DNA of 64,000 nt from contig CAZOQS010000001.1 of NCBI GenBank assembly GCA_964582475.1, positions 453,172 to 517,171 on the forward strand, in the 5' to 3' direction. The notes beneath the pieces were generated by a model, which saw nothing but the letters and a program-made list of their open reading frames with translations, was not told the origin of the DNA and ran no database searches. Positions 49,917 to 58,133 of this stretch are shown here, piece after piece; positions within the stretch are counted from its first letter, which is position 1; the number at the start of each line of letters is the position of its first letter. A program made the position numbers and the translations under genes. Source of the DNA: JAGOTP01 sp964582475. Lineage in GTDB: Bacteria > Patescibacteriota > Patescibacteriia > 2-12-FULL-60-25.

Positions 49917-50853
49917 TAATGCGGGGTTTGGTTTATTGAATACGAACTTAGTGCCACTCGTTCAGGATCCGGTGATCAATATCACAGTCATGGCCCTCAT
50001 TATTTTGGGAGGGATGGGGTACCCCGTGTTGATCGCCTTTCATGCGGCAATGATATCGCGTTTTCGGTATGTAACTGGATACAAAGAACAGGCTTTTAAA
50101 GAGGATGCGGCACTCGTTGCTTCACCGGTGCAGATTCGCATTGCGCTCTGGGGAACAGCAGCATTGATTGCTATTGGAACATGTGTGCCACTCTTGATTG
50201 AAGCGCAAAACCCCATTCTTGGACAAACCTGGAATCAGCGAATAATGACAGCGACGTTTCAGAGTGTGTCTACACGTACCGCTGGCTTTAATACGATTGA
50301 TATTGGAGGATTACATGTTGCTACACTTTTTCTCTTCATGATCCTCATGTTTATTGGAGCGAACCCCGCAGGAACAGCGGGTGGTATCAAAATCCCCACA
50401 GTGGCGGTCTTGTATGGATATATTAAAGATTGGTTCATGGCGCCTGGCCGACCGGTGATGCTATTTAAGTATTCACTCAGCAAGTTCGCCGTTTCTCATG
50501 CGATTCGGTTGTTCTTTTTTAGCGTGATCTTTGTCTTCGGCGTTATTTTCCTCATCACTGCCTTCGAGGGGCGGCATCTCCTGACGCCGGACCCACTGAT
50601 GAATTTTTTGAAAGTAGCCTTTGAGACCTTCTCGGCGTTTGGTACATCGGGCTTATCTATGGGATTCACGGGAGGGGTAACGAGCCTGTCTGCGCTTTTT
50701 AGTGATCCATCTAAATTTTTGATCATGCTCACAATGCTTGTTGGGCGTTTAGGTCCATTGACGTTACTCGCAGCTCTCCCTTGGAAGCGCCGACATCTGA
50801 ATGCAAAACTGACAGGTGATTATAAGGACGCGGTAAAGGTGCCAATTGGATAG
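49891..50853 (+). CDS. TrkH/KtrB-type potassium uptake protein, C-terminal part (frameshifted)
   Basis: A 320-residue frame with the second to fourth pore repeats of the transporter: FHSISAFNNAGFGLLNTNL (second filter region NNAGF), FQSVSTRTAGFNTIDIG (third) and FETFSAFGTSGLSMGFTGG (fourth), each followed by membrane helices. GANPAGTAGGIKIPT is a family hallmark between repeats 3 and 4. Together with the preceding frame it makes a complete transporter. No RCK gating protein gene (TrkA/KtrA) is next to it. Confidence 0.85.
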   Translation: MFHSISAFNNAGFGLLNTNLVPLVQDPVINITVMALIILGGMGYPVLIAFHAAMISRFRYVTGYKEQAFKEDAALVASPVQIRIALWGTAALIAIGTCVPLLIEAQNPILGQTWNQRIMTATFQSVSTRTAGFNTIDIGGLHVATLFLFMILMFIGANPAGTAGGIKIPTVAVLYGYIKDWFMAPGRPVMLFKYSLSKFAVSHAIRLFFFSVIFVFGVIFLITAFEGRHLLTPDPLMNFLKVAFETFSAFGTSGLSMGFTGGVTSLSALFSDPSKFLIMLTMLVGRLGPLTLLAALPWKRRHLNAKLTGDYKDAVKVPIG

Positions 50854-50887
50854 TGCGCGTCGTAGTGAGTAGAGATGAAACACATCA

Positions 50888-50949
50888 CCCCACGAACCAA
50901 AGGGCGACGTGAACAGACTCCTTTTGTCTGTTGGTCGTGGTTCGTGGGG
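50888..50949 (-). repeat. Multi-arm inverted repeat between the transporter and the next gene
   Basis: Outer arms CCCCACGAACCA (50888-50899) and TGGTTCGTGGGG (50938-50949), 12 bp and perfect; inner AACAGAC-tcctttt-GTCTGTT (50912-50932). It lies 19 bp beyond the stop codon of the reverse-strand gene at 50969. Confidence 0.75.
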
Positions 50950-50968
50950 CGTTTGCTGAGGTGGCGTG

Positions 50969-51646
50969 TCACTGATACCAGTTTGCAACATACAGCGTCT
51001 CTGTATGAGGGGTATAGGCGACGGGCACTGCTCCAGCGGTGAGGGCGGCGAGGCTGCTCTTCAGAGAGGCAAGATCATCGAGCCAATAAGCGTTTTCGAG
51101 CGCTGACAAACTGTACGCGAGGAGTCGCGCGTTGGTCAGAATCTTCTCGAACCGGTCCGGTGATGGATCGGGATAGGCGGCCGAAAGCTGCTCGAAGAAC
51201 AGGTAGAAGCCGAAGTGGCTCCACGCCTCGACGGTTCCGATTGCGGTCACGCGTGGGAGCTGCAGGAGCGTACCCAGGACCGTCAGCCCGATGCTCTTTC
51301 CCGTGTGAACCGCTGGACGTAGACGTTGCTCCAGCATGTCTGGAAAAGAGGGGTGTTCCGCTGGCACGTTGGCCGGTGCAGGCTTGATGGCATCAATCTC
51401 GATGAATCGAGAGAGCAGGTTTCGGCAGACTGCTAGATCCCGCGAGCTCGGCGTCCGTTGAATCCGTCGGTCTGCGAGTTGTTCAAGGCACTGGTGGAGT
51501 TGTGCTCCGATGACCCGTGGTCCGTGGGACTGCACCTCTTGCTTGTTGAGTTGGGGTTCGATTCGTTGGCGATACAGCCTTCGATGAAGCTGTTCGGTAC
51601 ACATCGTCACGGCGCGTTGAATGCACTCCTGAAGCTCAGTAGGCAT
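50969..51646 (-). CDS. Hypothetical protein
   Basis: A 225-residue helical soluble protein that I do not recognise. Segments include TELQECIQRAVTMCTEQLHRR, a Pro-rich loop (KPAPANVPAEHPSFPDML), GLTVLGTLLQLPRVTAIG, and LLAYSLSALENAYWLDDLASL near the C terminus. GGAGG lies 5 bp before the ATG at 51644-51646, a far better start than one 15 codons upstream. GC-rich codon use is unlike the transporter and CBS genes around it. It is a stand-alone gene closed by a strong inverted repeat. Confidence 0.58.
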   Translation of the reverse strand: MPTELQECIQRAVTMCTEQLHRRLYRQRIEPQLNKQEVQSHGPRVIGAQLHQCLEQLADRRIQRTPSSRDLAVCRNLLSRFIEIDAIKPAPANVPAEHPSFPDMLEQRLRPAVHTGKSIGLTVLGTLLQLPRVTAIGTVEAWSHFGFYLFFEQLSAAYPDPSPDRFEKILTNARLLAYSLSALENAYWLDDLASLKSSLAALTAGAVPVAYTPHTETLYVANWYQ

Positions 51647-51774
51647 GAGGACCTCCAAAAAGAGTGAAGCACAGATATTTAAATATGACAAGAATACGGC
51701 GGCGATTCGACTTGGTGAGATGTAGCGAACGCGTTATAGTAAAAGAGGTTCCTAATGCTTAACGCTTTTTCGCT

Positions 51775-52221
51775 ATGAATGTTCGCGACATCATGGAGAC
51801 CGCATTTGTCACGGTGCCGGAAAATGCAACGTACAAGGAAGTTGCTGAAAAAGTGTATGCGTCAAAAACAGGCAGTGTGTTCGTCCTTGATACGGCGAGC
51901 AAGTTGGTTGGGTTCGTTTCGGAGCATGATCTCTTACGGATCTTGTTTCCGTACTACCACAGCTACTATCTCAATCCCGAACAGTACACCGATCCAAAGG
52001 AGCGTGAGAATAAAATTGAAGAAGTTCAAAATCACGTTGTGACGCGATTCATGTGTACAAACATGCATTCAGCTTCCCCCGACGAACCGATTATGCGCGC
52101 GGCTGCGACCATGTTGGCAAAAAATGTGCGTCGACTCCCCGTGATTCATGAAGGAGTGTTAGTTGGGGTTGTGACACGGCAACAGATTTATCGCGCCCTC
52201 TACGAAACGCATTTAAAATAA
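51775..52221 (+). CDS. CBS-domain pair protein
   Basis: A 148-residue protein made of two CBS motifs. The first runs RDIMETAFVTVPENATYKEVAEKVYASKTGSVFVLD with SKLVGFVSEHDLLRIL; the second runs MHSASPDEPIMRAAATMLAKNVRRLPVIHEGVLVGVVTRQQIYRAL (given here by family segments). Such pairs bind adenine nucleotides and regulate partner proteins. An insertion of about 35 residues lies between them (FPYYHSYYLNPEQYTDPKERE). The partner is unknown; cation transporters lie on both sides. Confidence 0.88.
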   Translation: MNVRDIMETAFVTVPENATYKEVAEKVYASKTGSVFVLDTASKLVGFVSEHDLLRILFPYYHSYYLNPEQYTDPKERENKIEEVQNHVVTRFMCTNMHSASPDEPIMRAAATMLAKNVRRLPVIHEGVLVGVVTRQQIYRALYETHLK

Positions 52222-52241
52222 TCGTTCTCCAAATACCAAAT

Positions 52242-52307
52242 CCCCCGGGAGCAGATCGTTCTGTGCGGCTGACGAAGATCGTCAGTGTCAGAACGGCTCA
52301 CCGGGGG
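52242..52307 (-). repeat. Three-tier inverted repeat downstream of the antiporter gene
   Basis: CCCCCGG, CGTTCTG and CTGACG pair in order with CGTCAG, CAGAACG and CCGGGGG, separated by internal loops; the tip loop is AAGAT. It lies 44 bp beyond the end of the reverse-strand antiporter gene and 21 bp after the CBS gene, so it could end both transcripts. Confidence 0.75.
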
Positions 52308-52350
52308 AGGGGAGGGGGAAGGGGCGGAAAGGGACGTTTACGGGCGGGCG

Positions 52351-53700
52351 CTACGCGTGCGCCTGCGTTTCCGTTTCGACCTTCGTGTCGAAGATGGTCG
52401 AGTCGCGCTTGATCGCGTTCTGGATCGCCTTCGGCAGCTTCATCGAGGTGATCACGATGCTGACGACCATGGCCATGACGGCCACGGACATGATCTCGAC
52501 GCCGATCAGATGGGTGTCGTATCCCAGCTTCGCGATGACGAGGGCGACTTCGCCGCGCACGAGCGACCCCCAGGTGAGGGTTGCCTTGTCGTTGCCCGGG
52601 CCGGCGAATCGGCCACCGATCATCTTCCCGACGACCAGGCCCAGTGTGCCGACCACGAGCAGCCCGAGGGGCTTGAGGGCGAAGAGCAGTTGGAGGTCGA
52701 CCTTCATCGCCACCGAGGTGACGAAGATCGGCACGAGGATGTACTTCATCCCCTTGAGCAGGTCCTCGACCCCGTGCTCTTCTCCGTCGAACTTGCGGAA
52801 GTGCACCGACGTCAGGAAGATGCCCCCGGCGTAGGCTCCCATATAGACCGAGAGCCCCCACGCGTTGGCGATCCAGGCGAAGAGCACGCTCGAGCCCAGG
52901 GCGAGCTTGAGCCGCATGGCCTCGCCCCCGTTCAGGCGCGCCATCCAGTTCGACATGGTGGGAGCCAGGATGGATCCCGCGAACAGGGAGCTGCCGAAGA
53001 AGACGACCACCTTGACGACGATCAAGAGAACGGCGGCGACGCTCACGGAGCCCGTACGCATGCCATCGATCGTGCTCAGGTTGGCGAGTCCGATGATGTC
53101 GTCGATCGCCGCGACGGCGATGACGAGCTGGGCGGTGCCGGACGCGAGGATCCGCTCCTTCTTGAAGAAGATGGCCGCCACCCCGAGCGAGGTGGGCGTG
53201 AAGATGGCTGCGACGAGCATTCTCGCCACCGTCGACAGCTCCGGGAAGATGAACGGAAGTGCCAGGTAGACGATCACCCCCGGAACGACCACGCCGATCA
53301 GGGCGATGAGTGAGCCTCGTCCCACGTTGCGGACAAGTGTGCGGAGGTCTGTCTCGAGTCCCGCCTCCGTCATCAGAAGCCAGACTCCGAGGAGTTCGGC
53401 TTTCGAGAGGGCGTGCTCGAGCCCGTAGCGCTCGTTGTTCAGCGCGGCATGAACCGCGTGGCCGACGACGGGCAGGTTCGTCAGGGCGATGCCGAGCAGC
53501 ATCCAGCCCACGATCTCCGCGAGCCCGGGCCACTTCTGGATGAGCCCTCCGAAGGCGTGTGCTGCCGTGGCCATCGCGATGATGGCTACGAGCTGGTAGA
53601 GGGTCTTCTCATCGACGCTGGGCGTCGCTGAGACGGTGTGTCCCCAGGCGACTCCGACGAGTCCCCCGAGAACCAGCACGGCGAGGATTTTTTTCAACAA
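52351..53700 (-). CDS. Kef/NhaS-type cation:proton antiporter (CPA2), no RCK domain
   Basis: A 449-residue membrane transporter. An N-terminal hydrophobic segment (ILAVLVLGGLVGVAWG) may be a signal or extra helix. About 12 membrane helices follow, with VGWMLLGIALTNLP, VAAIFTPTSLGVAAIFF, and the ion-site AVAAIDDIIGLANL containing the paired Asp of electrogenic antiporters. RGEVALVIAKLG is also typical. The chain ends without an RCK domain. The chosen start is TTG at 53698-53700, since AAGGAG precedes it by 6 bp and no ATG fits. GC-rich codon use differs from the CBS gene and the ATP synthase operon. Confidence 0.82.
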   Translation of the reverse strand: MLKKILAVLVLGGLVGVAWGHTVSATPSVDEKTLYQLVAIIAMATAAHAFGGLIQKWPGLAEIVGWMLLGIALTNLPVVGHAVHAALNNERYGLEHALSKAELLGVWLLMTEAGLETDLRTLVRNVGRGSLIALIGVVVPGVIVYLALPFIFPELSTVARMLVAAIFTPTSLGVAAIFFKKERILASGTAQLVIAVAAIDDIIGLANLSTIDGMRTGSVSVAAVLLIVVKVVVFFGSSLFAGSILAPTMSNWMARLNGGEAMRLKLALGSSVLFAWIANAWGLSVYMGAYAGGIFLTSVHFRKFDGEEHGVEDLLKGMKYILVPIFVTSVAMKVDLQLLFALKPLGLLVVGTLGLVVGKMIGGRFAGPGNDKATLTWGSLVRGEVALVIAKLGYDTHLIGVEIMSVAVMAMVVSIVITSMKLPKAIQNAIKRDSTIFDTKVETETQAHA

Positions 53701-53863
53701 GACGGACTCCTTCCATTTTGTATACAGGTTGTGAAATCCGGAGCCTTCCGGACGGAGTATTATACGCCAATTGGCATAAAAAATCAAGGTTACGATGAAT
53801 TCTGCCAGAGACGGTCCAATAGTTGCGTGGTGGCGGTGCGAAGCGTATGATCTCCGCGTATTT

Positions 53864-54073
53864 ATGGACGCTACCGTTCTGTGGAAGATTCGTGGCTACC
53901 TCGTGTTAGCCATTTTGCTCACATTATTCGTGATCGGTGGGGCAGGGTATTTGGTAGATCTCTACCTGCATTCAGGGCCTAAGGGGCTCATTGCGGGGGT
54001 ATTTATTTCATTTCCGGTGGCAAATATGGTGGCAATTCGGTTTGCAAAAGCAAAAATCGTTACTTCCTCTTAG
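53864..54073 (+). CDS. AtpZ/AtpI-like small membrane protein
   Basis: A 69-residue protein with two membrane helices (GYLVLAILLTLFVIGGAGYLVDLYL and LIAGVFISFPVANMVAIRFA). It lies 8 bp before atpB, the usual place of the AtpI/AtpZ assembly or ion-handling factor. The ATG at 53864 is chosen so that the protein has the typical AtpZ length; an upstream extension has no similarity. Confidence 0.7.
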   Translation: MDATVLWKIRGYLVLAILLTLFVIGGAGYLVDLYLHSGPKGLIAGVFISFPVANMVAIRFAKAKIVTSS

Positions 54074-54081
54074 ATCTTCCT

Positions 54082-54900
54082 ATGCTTGATATCTCCGTTC
54101 CCGCGCACGCCGTCTTTTCTCTCGGACCGATTCCGGTGACAAATGCGGTGATCGCCGCGTTTGTAAGCTCCGCCTTCCTGATCGTGTTCGCGATTATCAT
54201 ACGGCTCACGATGCGGGTGATCCCGACCCGGGCGCAGGCATTGGTTGAATTCGTGTTTGAATACATTGATGAACAGGTGACACAGGCCTTCGGAAGTAAA
54301 GAACGAGGTCGTGAGTTCTTCCCCCTGATCATGACGCTTTTGCTGTTTATTGCGATCGCGAACCAGCTCTCCGTCTTCCCATTGCTCTTCCAAATCCTGG
54401 TGGAAGGAAAACCGCTTCTTCGTCTCTCCACGTCCGATTTGAGCCAAACACTGACACTTGGATTGGTCGTCGTTGGTCTTTCGCACGTATTGGCACTGGC
54501 TCTGTCGCCACTCCGCCACATCGGAAACTACATTCGCATTGCGCCACTTCTGAAAGTGCGTTCCTTTGGAGATCTGGGAAATGCATTCATTGAGCTCTTT
54601 TTAGGTCTCATGGATATTATTGGGGAATTCGCCAAGATCGTTTCGATGTCCTGTCGTTTGTTTGGAAACTTGTTCGCCGGAGACGTGATGGTCGCGGTGA
54701 TCGTCAGCCTCTCCGCCTACACGCAATTTATTGTTCCGATCCCATTTTTGCTGCTGGGGTTGTTTTCAGGATTTGTCCAGGCGTTTGTCTTCACGCTTCT
54801 TTCGATTCAGTTCCTTGCAGGGCCGGTAAACACGGCGGCGATGAACCGCGATGCGCGTCTCGCAAAACGAGAAGGGCAGCCTGTTCCTTCCCTGACGTGA
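54082..54900 (+). CDS. atpB: ATP synthase subunit a
   Basis: A 272-residue membrane subunit that forms the ion half-channels beside the c ring. Family segments include GREFFPLIMTLLLFIAIANQLS, LRIGPHL-like RHIGNYIRIAPL, FIELFLGLMDIIGEFAKIVSMSCRLFGNLFAGD with the essential Arg in SCRLFGN, and FVQAFVFTLLSIQFLAG near the end. It is the first large gene of the atp operon, followed by atpE after 114 bp. Confidence 0.93.
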   Translation: MLDISVPAHAVFSLGPIPVTNAVIAAFVSSAFLIVFAIIIRLTMRVIPTRAQALVEFVFEYIDEQVTQAFGSKERGREFFPLIMTLLLFIAIANQLSVFPLLFQILVEGKPLLRLSTSDLSQTLTLGLVVVGLSHVLALALSPLRHIGNYIRIAPLLKVRSFGDLGNAFIELFLGLMDIIGEFAKIVSMSCRLFGNLFAGDVMVAVIVSLSAYTQFIVPIPFLLLGLFSGFVQAFVFTLLSIQFLAGPVNTAAMNRDARLAKREGQPVPSLT

Positions 54901-55014
54901 GTCATGGCCTTCCCTCTCGAAATAAGTGTGTAAATGCGTTTATCCACTTGTTTCGAGAGGGCAGCCGTCCCTCGAGGAGCCTTTTATTCAGTCGTCTATT
55001 CACTTGATCGTCAT

Positions 55015-55245
55015 ATGGATCCAATCGCAATCAAAACACTCGCTGCTGGTTTGTGCATGGGGCTCGGAGCTATCGGTCCTGCGTTGGGGGAAGGGTTTGT
55101 TGCTGCCAAAGCTATGGAAGCCATGGGTCGAAACCCAGCGGTGGCAGATAAGATGATGCCAAACATGATCGTCGCCATGGCTATTTGTGAATCCACGGGT
55201 ATTTATTCGTTGGTTATCTCGTTGATCATCTTGTTCGTCGTTTAA
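55015..55245 (+). CDS. atpE: ATP synthase subunit c with Na+-type ligands
   Basis: A 76-residue two-helix subunit. Helix 1 has GAIGPALGEGFVAAKAMEAMGRNPA; helix 2 has AMAICESTGIYSLVISL. The ESTGIY segment (Glu59, Ser60, Thr61) matches known Na+-binding c subunits (E65-S66-T67 in Ilyobacter), and Glu26 stands where Ilyobacter has Gln32. A Glu at that position is known from the two-carboxylate Na+ rotor of Fusobacterium. The ATG at 55015 is chosen over an open frame 27 codons upstream because the protein then has normal length. Confidence 0.93.
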   Translation: MDPIAIKTLAAGLCMGLGAIGPALGEGFVAAKAMEAMGRNPAVADKMMPNMIVAMAICESTGIYSLVISLIILFVV

Positions 55246-55264
55246 TTCCTTACTGCTCAGTGGT

Positions 55265-55762
55265 ATGGATGCATTGCAAAAACTAGGGATCGATGGATGG
55301 AGCATCCTTCTGTACCTTGTAAACATGGGTATCCTTTTAGCGGTACTCACAAAATTGTTGTACAAGCCGCTCTTGAAGTTGATGGATGATCGTCGGGAGA
55401 CGGTCCGTGCGAATCTTCAGGAGACGGAGATGTTGAAGACGAAGTTTGTGGAAGAGTCCTCTCGTCAAGCGCGTGAGACACAAGACTTGCTGCTCAAGAT
55501 GCAGTCTGAGATCACCGTCGCCAAAGCGCAGGCAGAAGTGCGCGCAAAGGAATTGATCGCCGAAGCAGATGTTCGACGAGAACAAATTCTGGAAGATGCG
55601 CGTCGCCAAGTCGCTGAAACGGAGAAGGGGATTTTGAAAGAAGTCGAAAAAGAGACGCAGAAGCGTATCGAACAAACGATTCTGCATGTTCTGAAGAATA
55701 AAATCCCTGCCGATATTGTGAAATCAAGCGTACTAGAGGCTTGGAAAGACCTTCGTTCTTAA
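55265..55762 (+). CDS. atpF: ATP synthase subunit b
   Basis: A 165-residue subunit with one N-terminal membrane helix (SILLYLVNMGILLAVLTKLLY) and a long charged coiled coil, PLLKLMDDRRETVRANLQE to the end. It forms the outer stalk that holds F1 still. It lies 19 bp after atpE and 4 bp before the delta gene. Confidence 0.92.
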   Translation: MDALQKLGIDGWSILLYLVNMGILLAVLTKLLYKPLLKLMDDRRETVRANLQETEMLKTKFVEESSRQARETQDLLLKMQSEITVAKAQAEVRAKELIAEADVRREQILEDARRQVAETEKGILKEVEKETQKRIEQTILHVLKNKIPADIVKSSVLEAWKDLRS

Positions 55763-55766
55763 AGAT

Positions 55767-56603
55767 ATGCTTACCACTCTCTTTTCGGCCTGTGTGGCGG
55801 ATACCTTGTCTGTTGTGCGGACTCAGGCGTTTTTCGAGTCCTCGCGAGCGGAGCGCCGAGAGAGACTGGAGCAAGTAAGCTTGCCACGAGCGATTCGTGG
55901 CTATGCGGAAGGTATTTCTGTAGACGCGTTCATGACGGATATCCAAGCCTTGTTCCCGCTCCTCACATCCTCAAAAGGGATTCCTGGAAGACTGCTTGAG
56001 TCCGCGCAAGAAACGCAGTTCGAGCCCTACAAGCTGGAGATCCCCGGAAGTGCTCCCGTCAAAGAGGCGGGGCGCACTGGAGCGGGTGTGGATGTTGCTC
56101 GTGTCGAGTTGTCAGCCGAGTTCTTGTCAGACATGAACGAGTTGCTGCGCGAAATCGTCCACGAGACGGCCGCGGAGCCTCGTTCGAATGGATTTGTGGT
56201 CGCATTCTGCGGAGTGCTGTCGGACGAAATTGCGGAGGCGCTGGATACGGAGACGGCGGAAGAGACGAAGCTAGGCGTGCAGCTCGCTAAGGCGCTCGAG
56301 GCGGTTTGTCGTGCGCAGCGGACGATCGAGCTCGGAAGAGAAATCCAGTCATTTCTTCAGACACAGATCGGAGTGGTTTCGCCCCTCATTCAGTCGCCCT
56401 ACCCTCTTTCGGTTCAGCAAAAACAAGAGGTGCGAGCCTCTCTCCGAGAACGGTATCCAGGATCTTTTCCTCTGTTCGAAACAGAGGCTTCGCTAGGAGG
56501 GGGAATACGTCTTTTCTATAAAGGGGAGCTCTTCGACGAGAGCTGGATGACGCAGATGACAAAGATGCTTGCTACGTTCCAAACAGATCGCTCCAACACC
56601 TAA
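55767..56603 (+). CDS. atpH: ATP synthase subunit delta (long, divergent)
   Basis: A 278-residue protein at the atpH position. The C-terminal ~80 residues match the F1 delta subunit: VVSPLIQSPYPLSVQQKQEV, then SLGGGIRLFYKGELFDESWMTQMTKML. The N-terminal part is much longer and more divergent than the usual ~180-residue OSCP/delta; residues ~1-190 hold helices and an Ala/Glu-rich stretch. The protein should link F1 to the b stalk. Whether the extra part has its own role is unknown. Confidence 0.82.
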   Translation: MLTTLFSACVADTLSVVRTQAFFESSRAERRERLEQVSLPRAIRGYAEGISVDAFMTDIQALFPLLTSSKGIPGRLLESAQETQFEPYKLEIPGSAPVKEAGRTGAGVDVARVELSAEFLSDMNELLREIVHETAAEPRSNGFVVAFCGVLSDEIAEALDTETAEETKLGVQLAKALEAVCRAQRTIELGREIQSFLQTQIGVVSPLIQSPYPLSVQQKQEVRASLRERYPGSFPLFETEASLGGGIRLFYKGELFDESWMTQMTKMLATFQTDRSNT

Positions 56604-56614
56604 CTATTGATGCT

Positions 56615-58132
56615 ATGAACCAAGACTCATTGAATGCGTTTTTCTCTGCGATTGATGGCGCATTAAAAGTAGTTGAACAGGCTGCCCCAACCGCCCCAAA
56701 GGCGGGCGTGATTCGCTCTGTCAAAGATGCGATTATTCACGTGGAAGGGTTGCCAGGGCTGAAGATGGGGGAGGTGTTGCGCATCATTGGGACATCGTCT
56801 CATGCGCTTGTGATGCAAGTGGAGCGCGATGCGGCCTACGCCATTCTGTTGGAAGGGTCCGAAGGCATTCGTGAGGGGCTGGCGGCGGAGTCACAGAATC
56901 GGTTCTTAACCATCTCGGTAGATGAATCGATGGTGGGCCGAGTCGTGGACCCGCTCGGAGTTCCGCTCGATGGGAAGTCTGCGCTCGGAAAAGGAAAGAC
57001 CATGTTGCTTGAATCGCAGGCACCGAGTGTGATGGAGCGTTCTTCTGTCGATCAGCCAGTGCAAACAGGGTTGCTCGCCATCGACGCCTTGATTCCGATT
57101 GGTCGTGGACAGCGCGAACTTATCATTGGGGATCGTCAAACAGGAAAAACGACGGTTGCCATTGATACGATTCTGAATCAGCGCGGCCAGAACATGATGT
57201 GTATTTACGTTGCGATTGGTCAGCGTGAATCTAAGACAGCGCAGGTGGTTGAACTCTTGCGTGAGCACGGAGCGCTTGATTATACCGTGGTCGTGTCCGC
57301 CGGAGCTTCCAGTTCCGCCATTATGCAGTTCTTGGCACCGTATGCCGGAGCAGCAATCGGAGAATATTTTATGCAGCAGGGAAAGGATGCGCTGGTTGTG
57401 TATGACGATTTGTCTAAGCACGCCGTGGCCTACCGTGAAATGTCGCTCTTGCTTCGCAAACCACCGGGACGCGAAGCCTACCCGGGAGACGTGTTCTATA
57501 TTCACTCTCGTTTGTTAGAGCGTGCCGCAAAAATGGATGAAGCCCACGGTGGCGGATCGCTGACCGCGTTGCCGATTGTGGAGACACAGGCGAACGACGT
57601 CTCGGCCTATATTCCGACAAACGTCATTTCGATTACGGATGGTCAGATCTTCCTTGAGTCGTCACTGTTCTACCAAGGCATTCGTCCCGCGATGAACGTC
57701 GGTATTTCCGTTTCGCGTGTAGGAAGTTCTGCGCAAACCAAAATCATGAAAAAAGTTTCCGGAACCGTGAAACTTGATTTGGCTCAATACTACGAGCTCG
57801 CCGCCTTCTCTCAGTTCTCGAGTGAATTAGATGCTTCCACCAAGCAGCAGCTGACGCGTGGTGAACGTGTGGTGGAGGCCTTGAAACAAAAAGCACAGCA
57901 CCCGTATGCATTGTGGCAGGAGGTGGTAATTCTTCGTGCAGCCGCAACAGGTTCCCTCGACGCGGTAAAGCGTTCTGAAGTCACGCACTCGATCGCTCAA
58001 TTGTTAGAAAGCTTTGAAGTGCGCTCGCCTGAACTCGTAAAAGAGATTCAAGAAAAGAAGGCATGGACGGATGAGCTCGCGCCCGCCGTCGATGCAGCTG
58101 TAAAAGCGTTCTTCAAGACGCAGATCCACTAA
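56615..58132 (+). CDS. atpA: ATP synthase subunit alpha
   Basis: A 505-residue non-catalytic nucleotide-binding subunit of F1. Walker A is GDRQTGKTTVA; other hallmarks are GRVVDPLGVPLDGK, ALIPIGRGQRELIIGDRQTG, LLLRKPPGREAYPGDVFYIHSRLLERAA and SITDGQIFLE. Length and domain order are normal. It starts 12 bp after atpH and ends 2 bp before atpG. Confidence 0.97.
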   Translation: MNQDSLNAFFSAIDGALKVVEQAAPTAPKAGVIRSVKDAIIHVEGLPGLKMGEVLRIIGTSSHALVMQVERDAAYAILLEGSEGIREGLAAESQNRFLTISVDESMVGRVVDPLGVPLDGKSALGKGKTMLLESQAPSVMERSSVDQPVQTGLLAIDALIPIGRGQRELIIGDRQTGKTTVAIDTILNQRGQNMMCIYVAIGQRESKTAQVVELLREHGALDYTVVVSAGASSSAIMQFLAPYAGAAIGEYFMQQGKDALVVYDDLSKHAVAYREMSLLLRKPPGREAYPGDVFYIHSRLLERAAKMDEAHGGGSLTALPIVETQANDVSAYIPTNVISITDGQIFLESSLFYQGIRPAMNVGISVSRVGSSAQTKIMKKVSGTVKLDLAQYYELAAFSQFSSELDASTKQQLTRGERVVEALKQKAQHPYALWQEVVILRAAATGSLDAVKRSEVTHSIAQLLESFEVRSPELVKEIQEKKAWTDELAPAVDAAVKAFFKTQIH

Positions 58133-58133
58133 C

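Noticed and set aside
52285..53313. A 342-codon open frame antisense to the antiporter gene
   Set aside because: It is a shadow of a GC-rich gene: His/Asp/Arg-rich, no folded-protein pattern, while the reverse strand encodes a clear CPA2 transporter.
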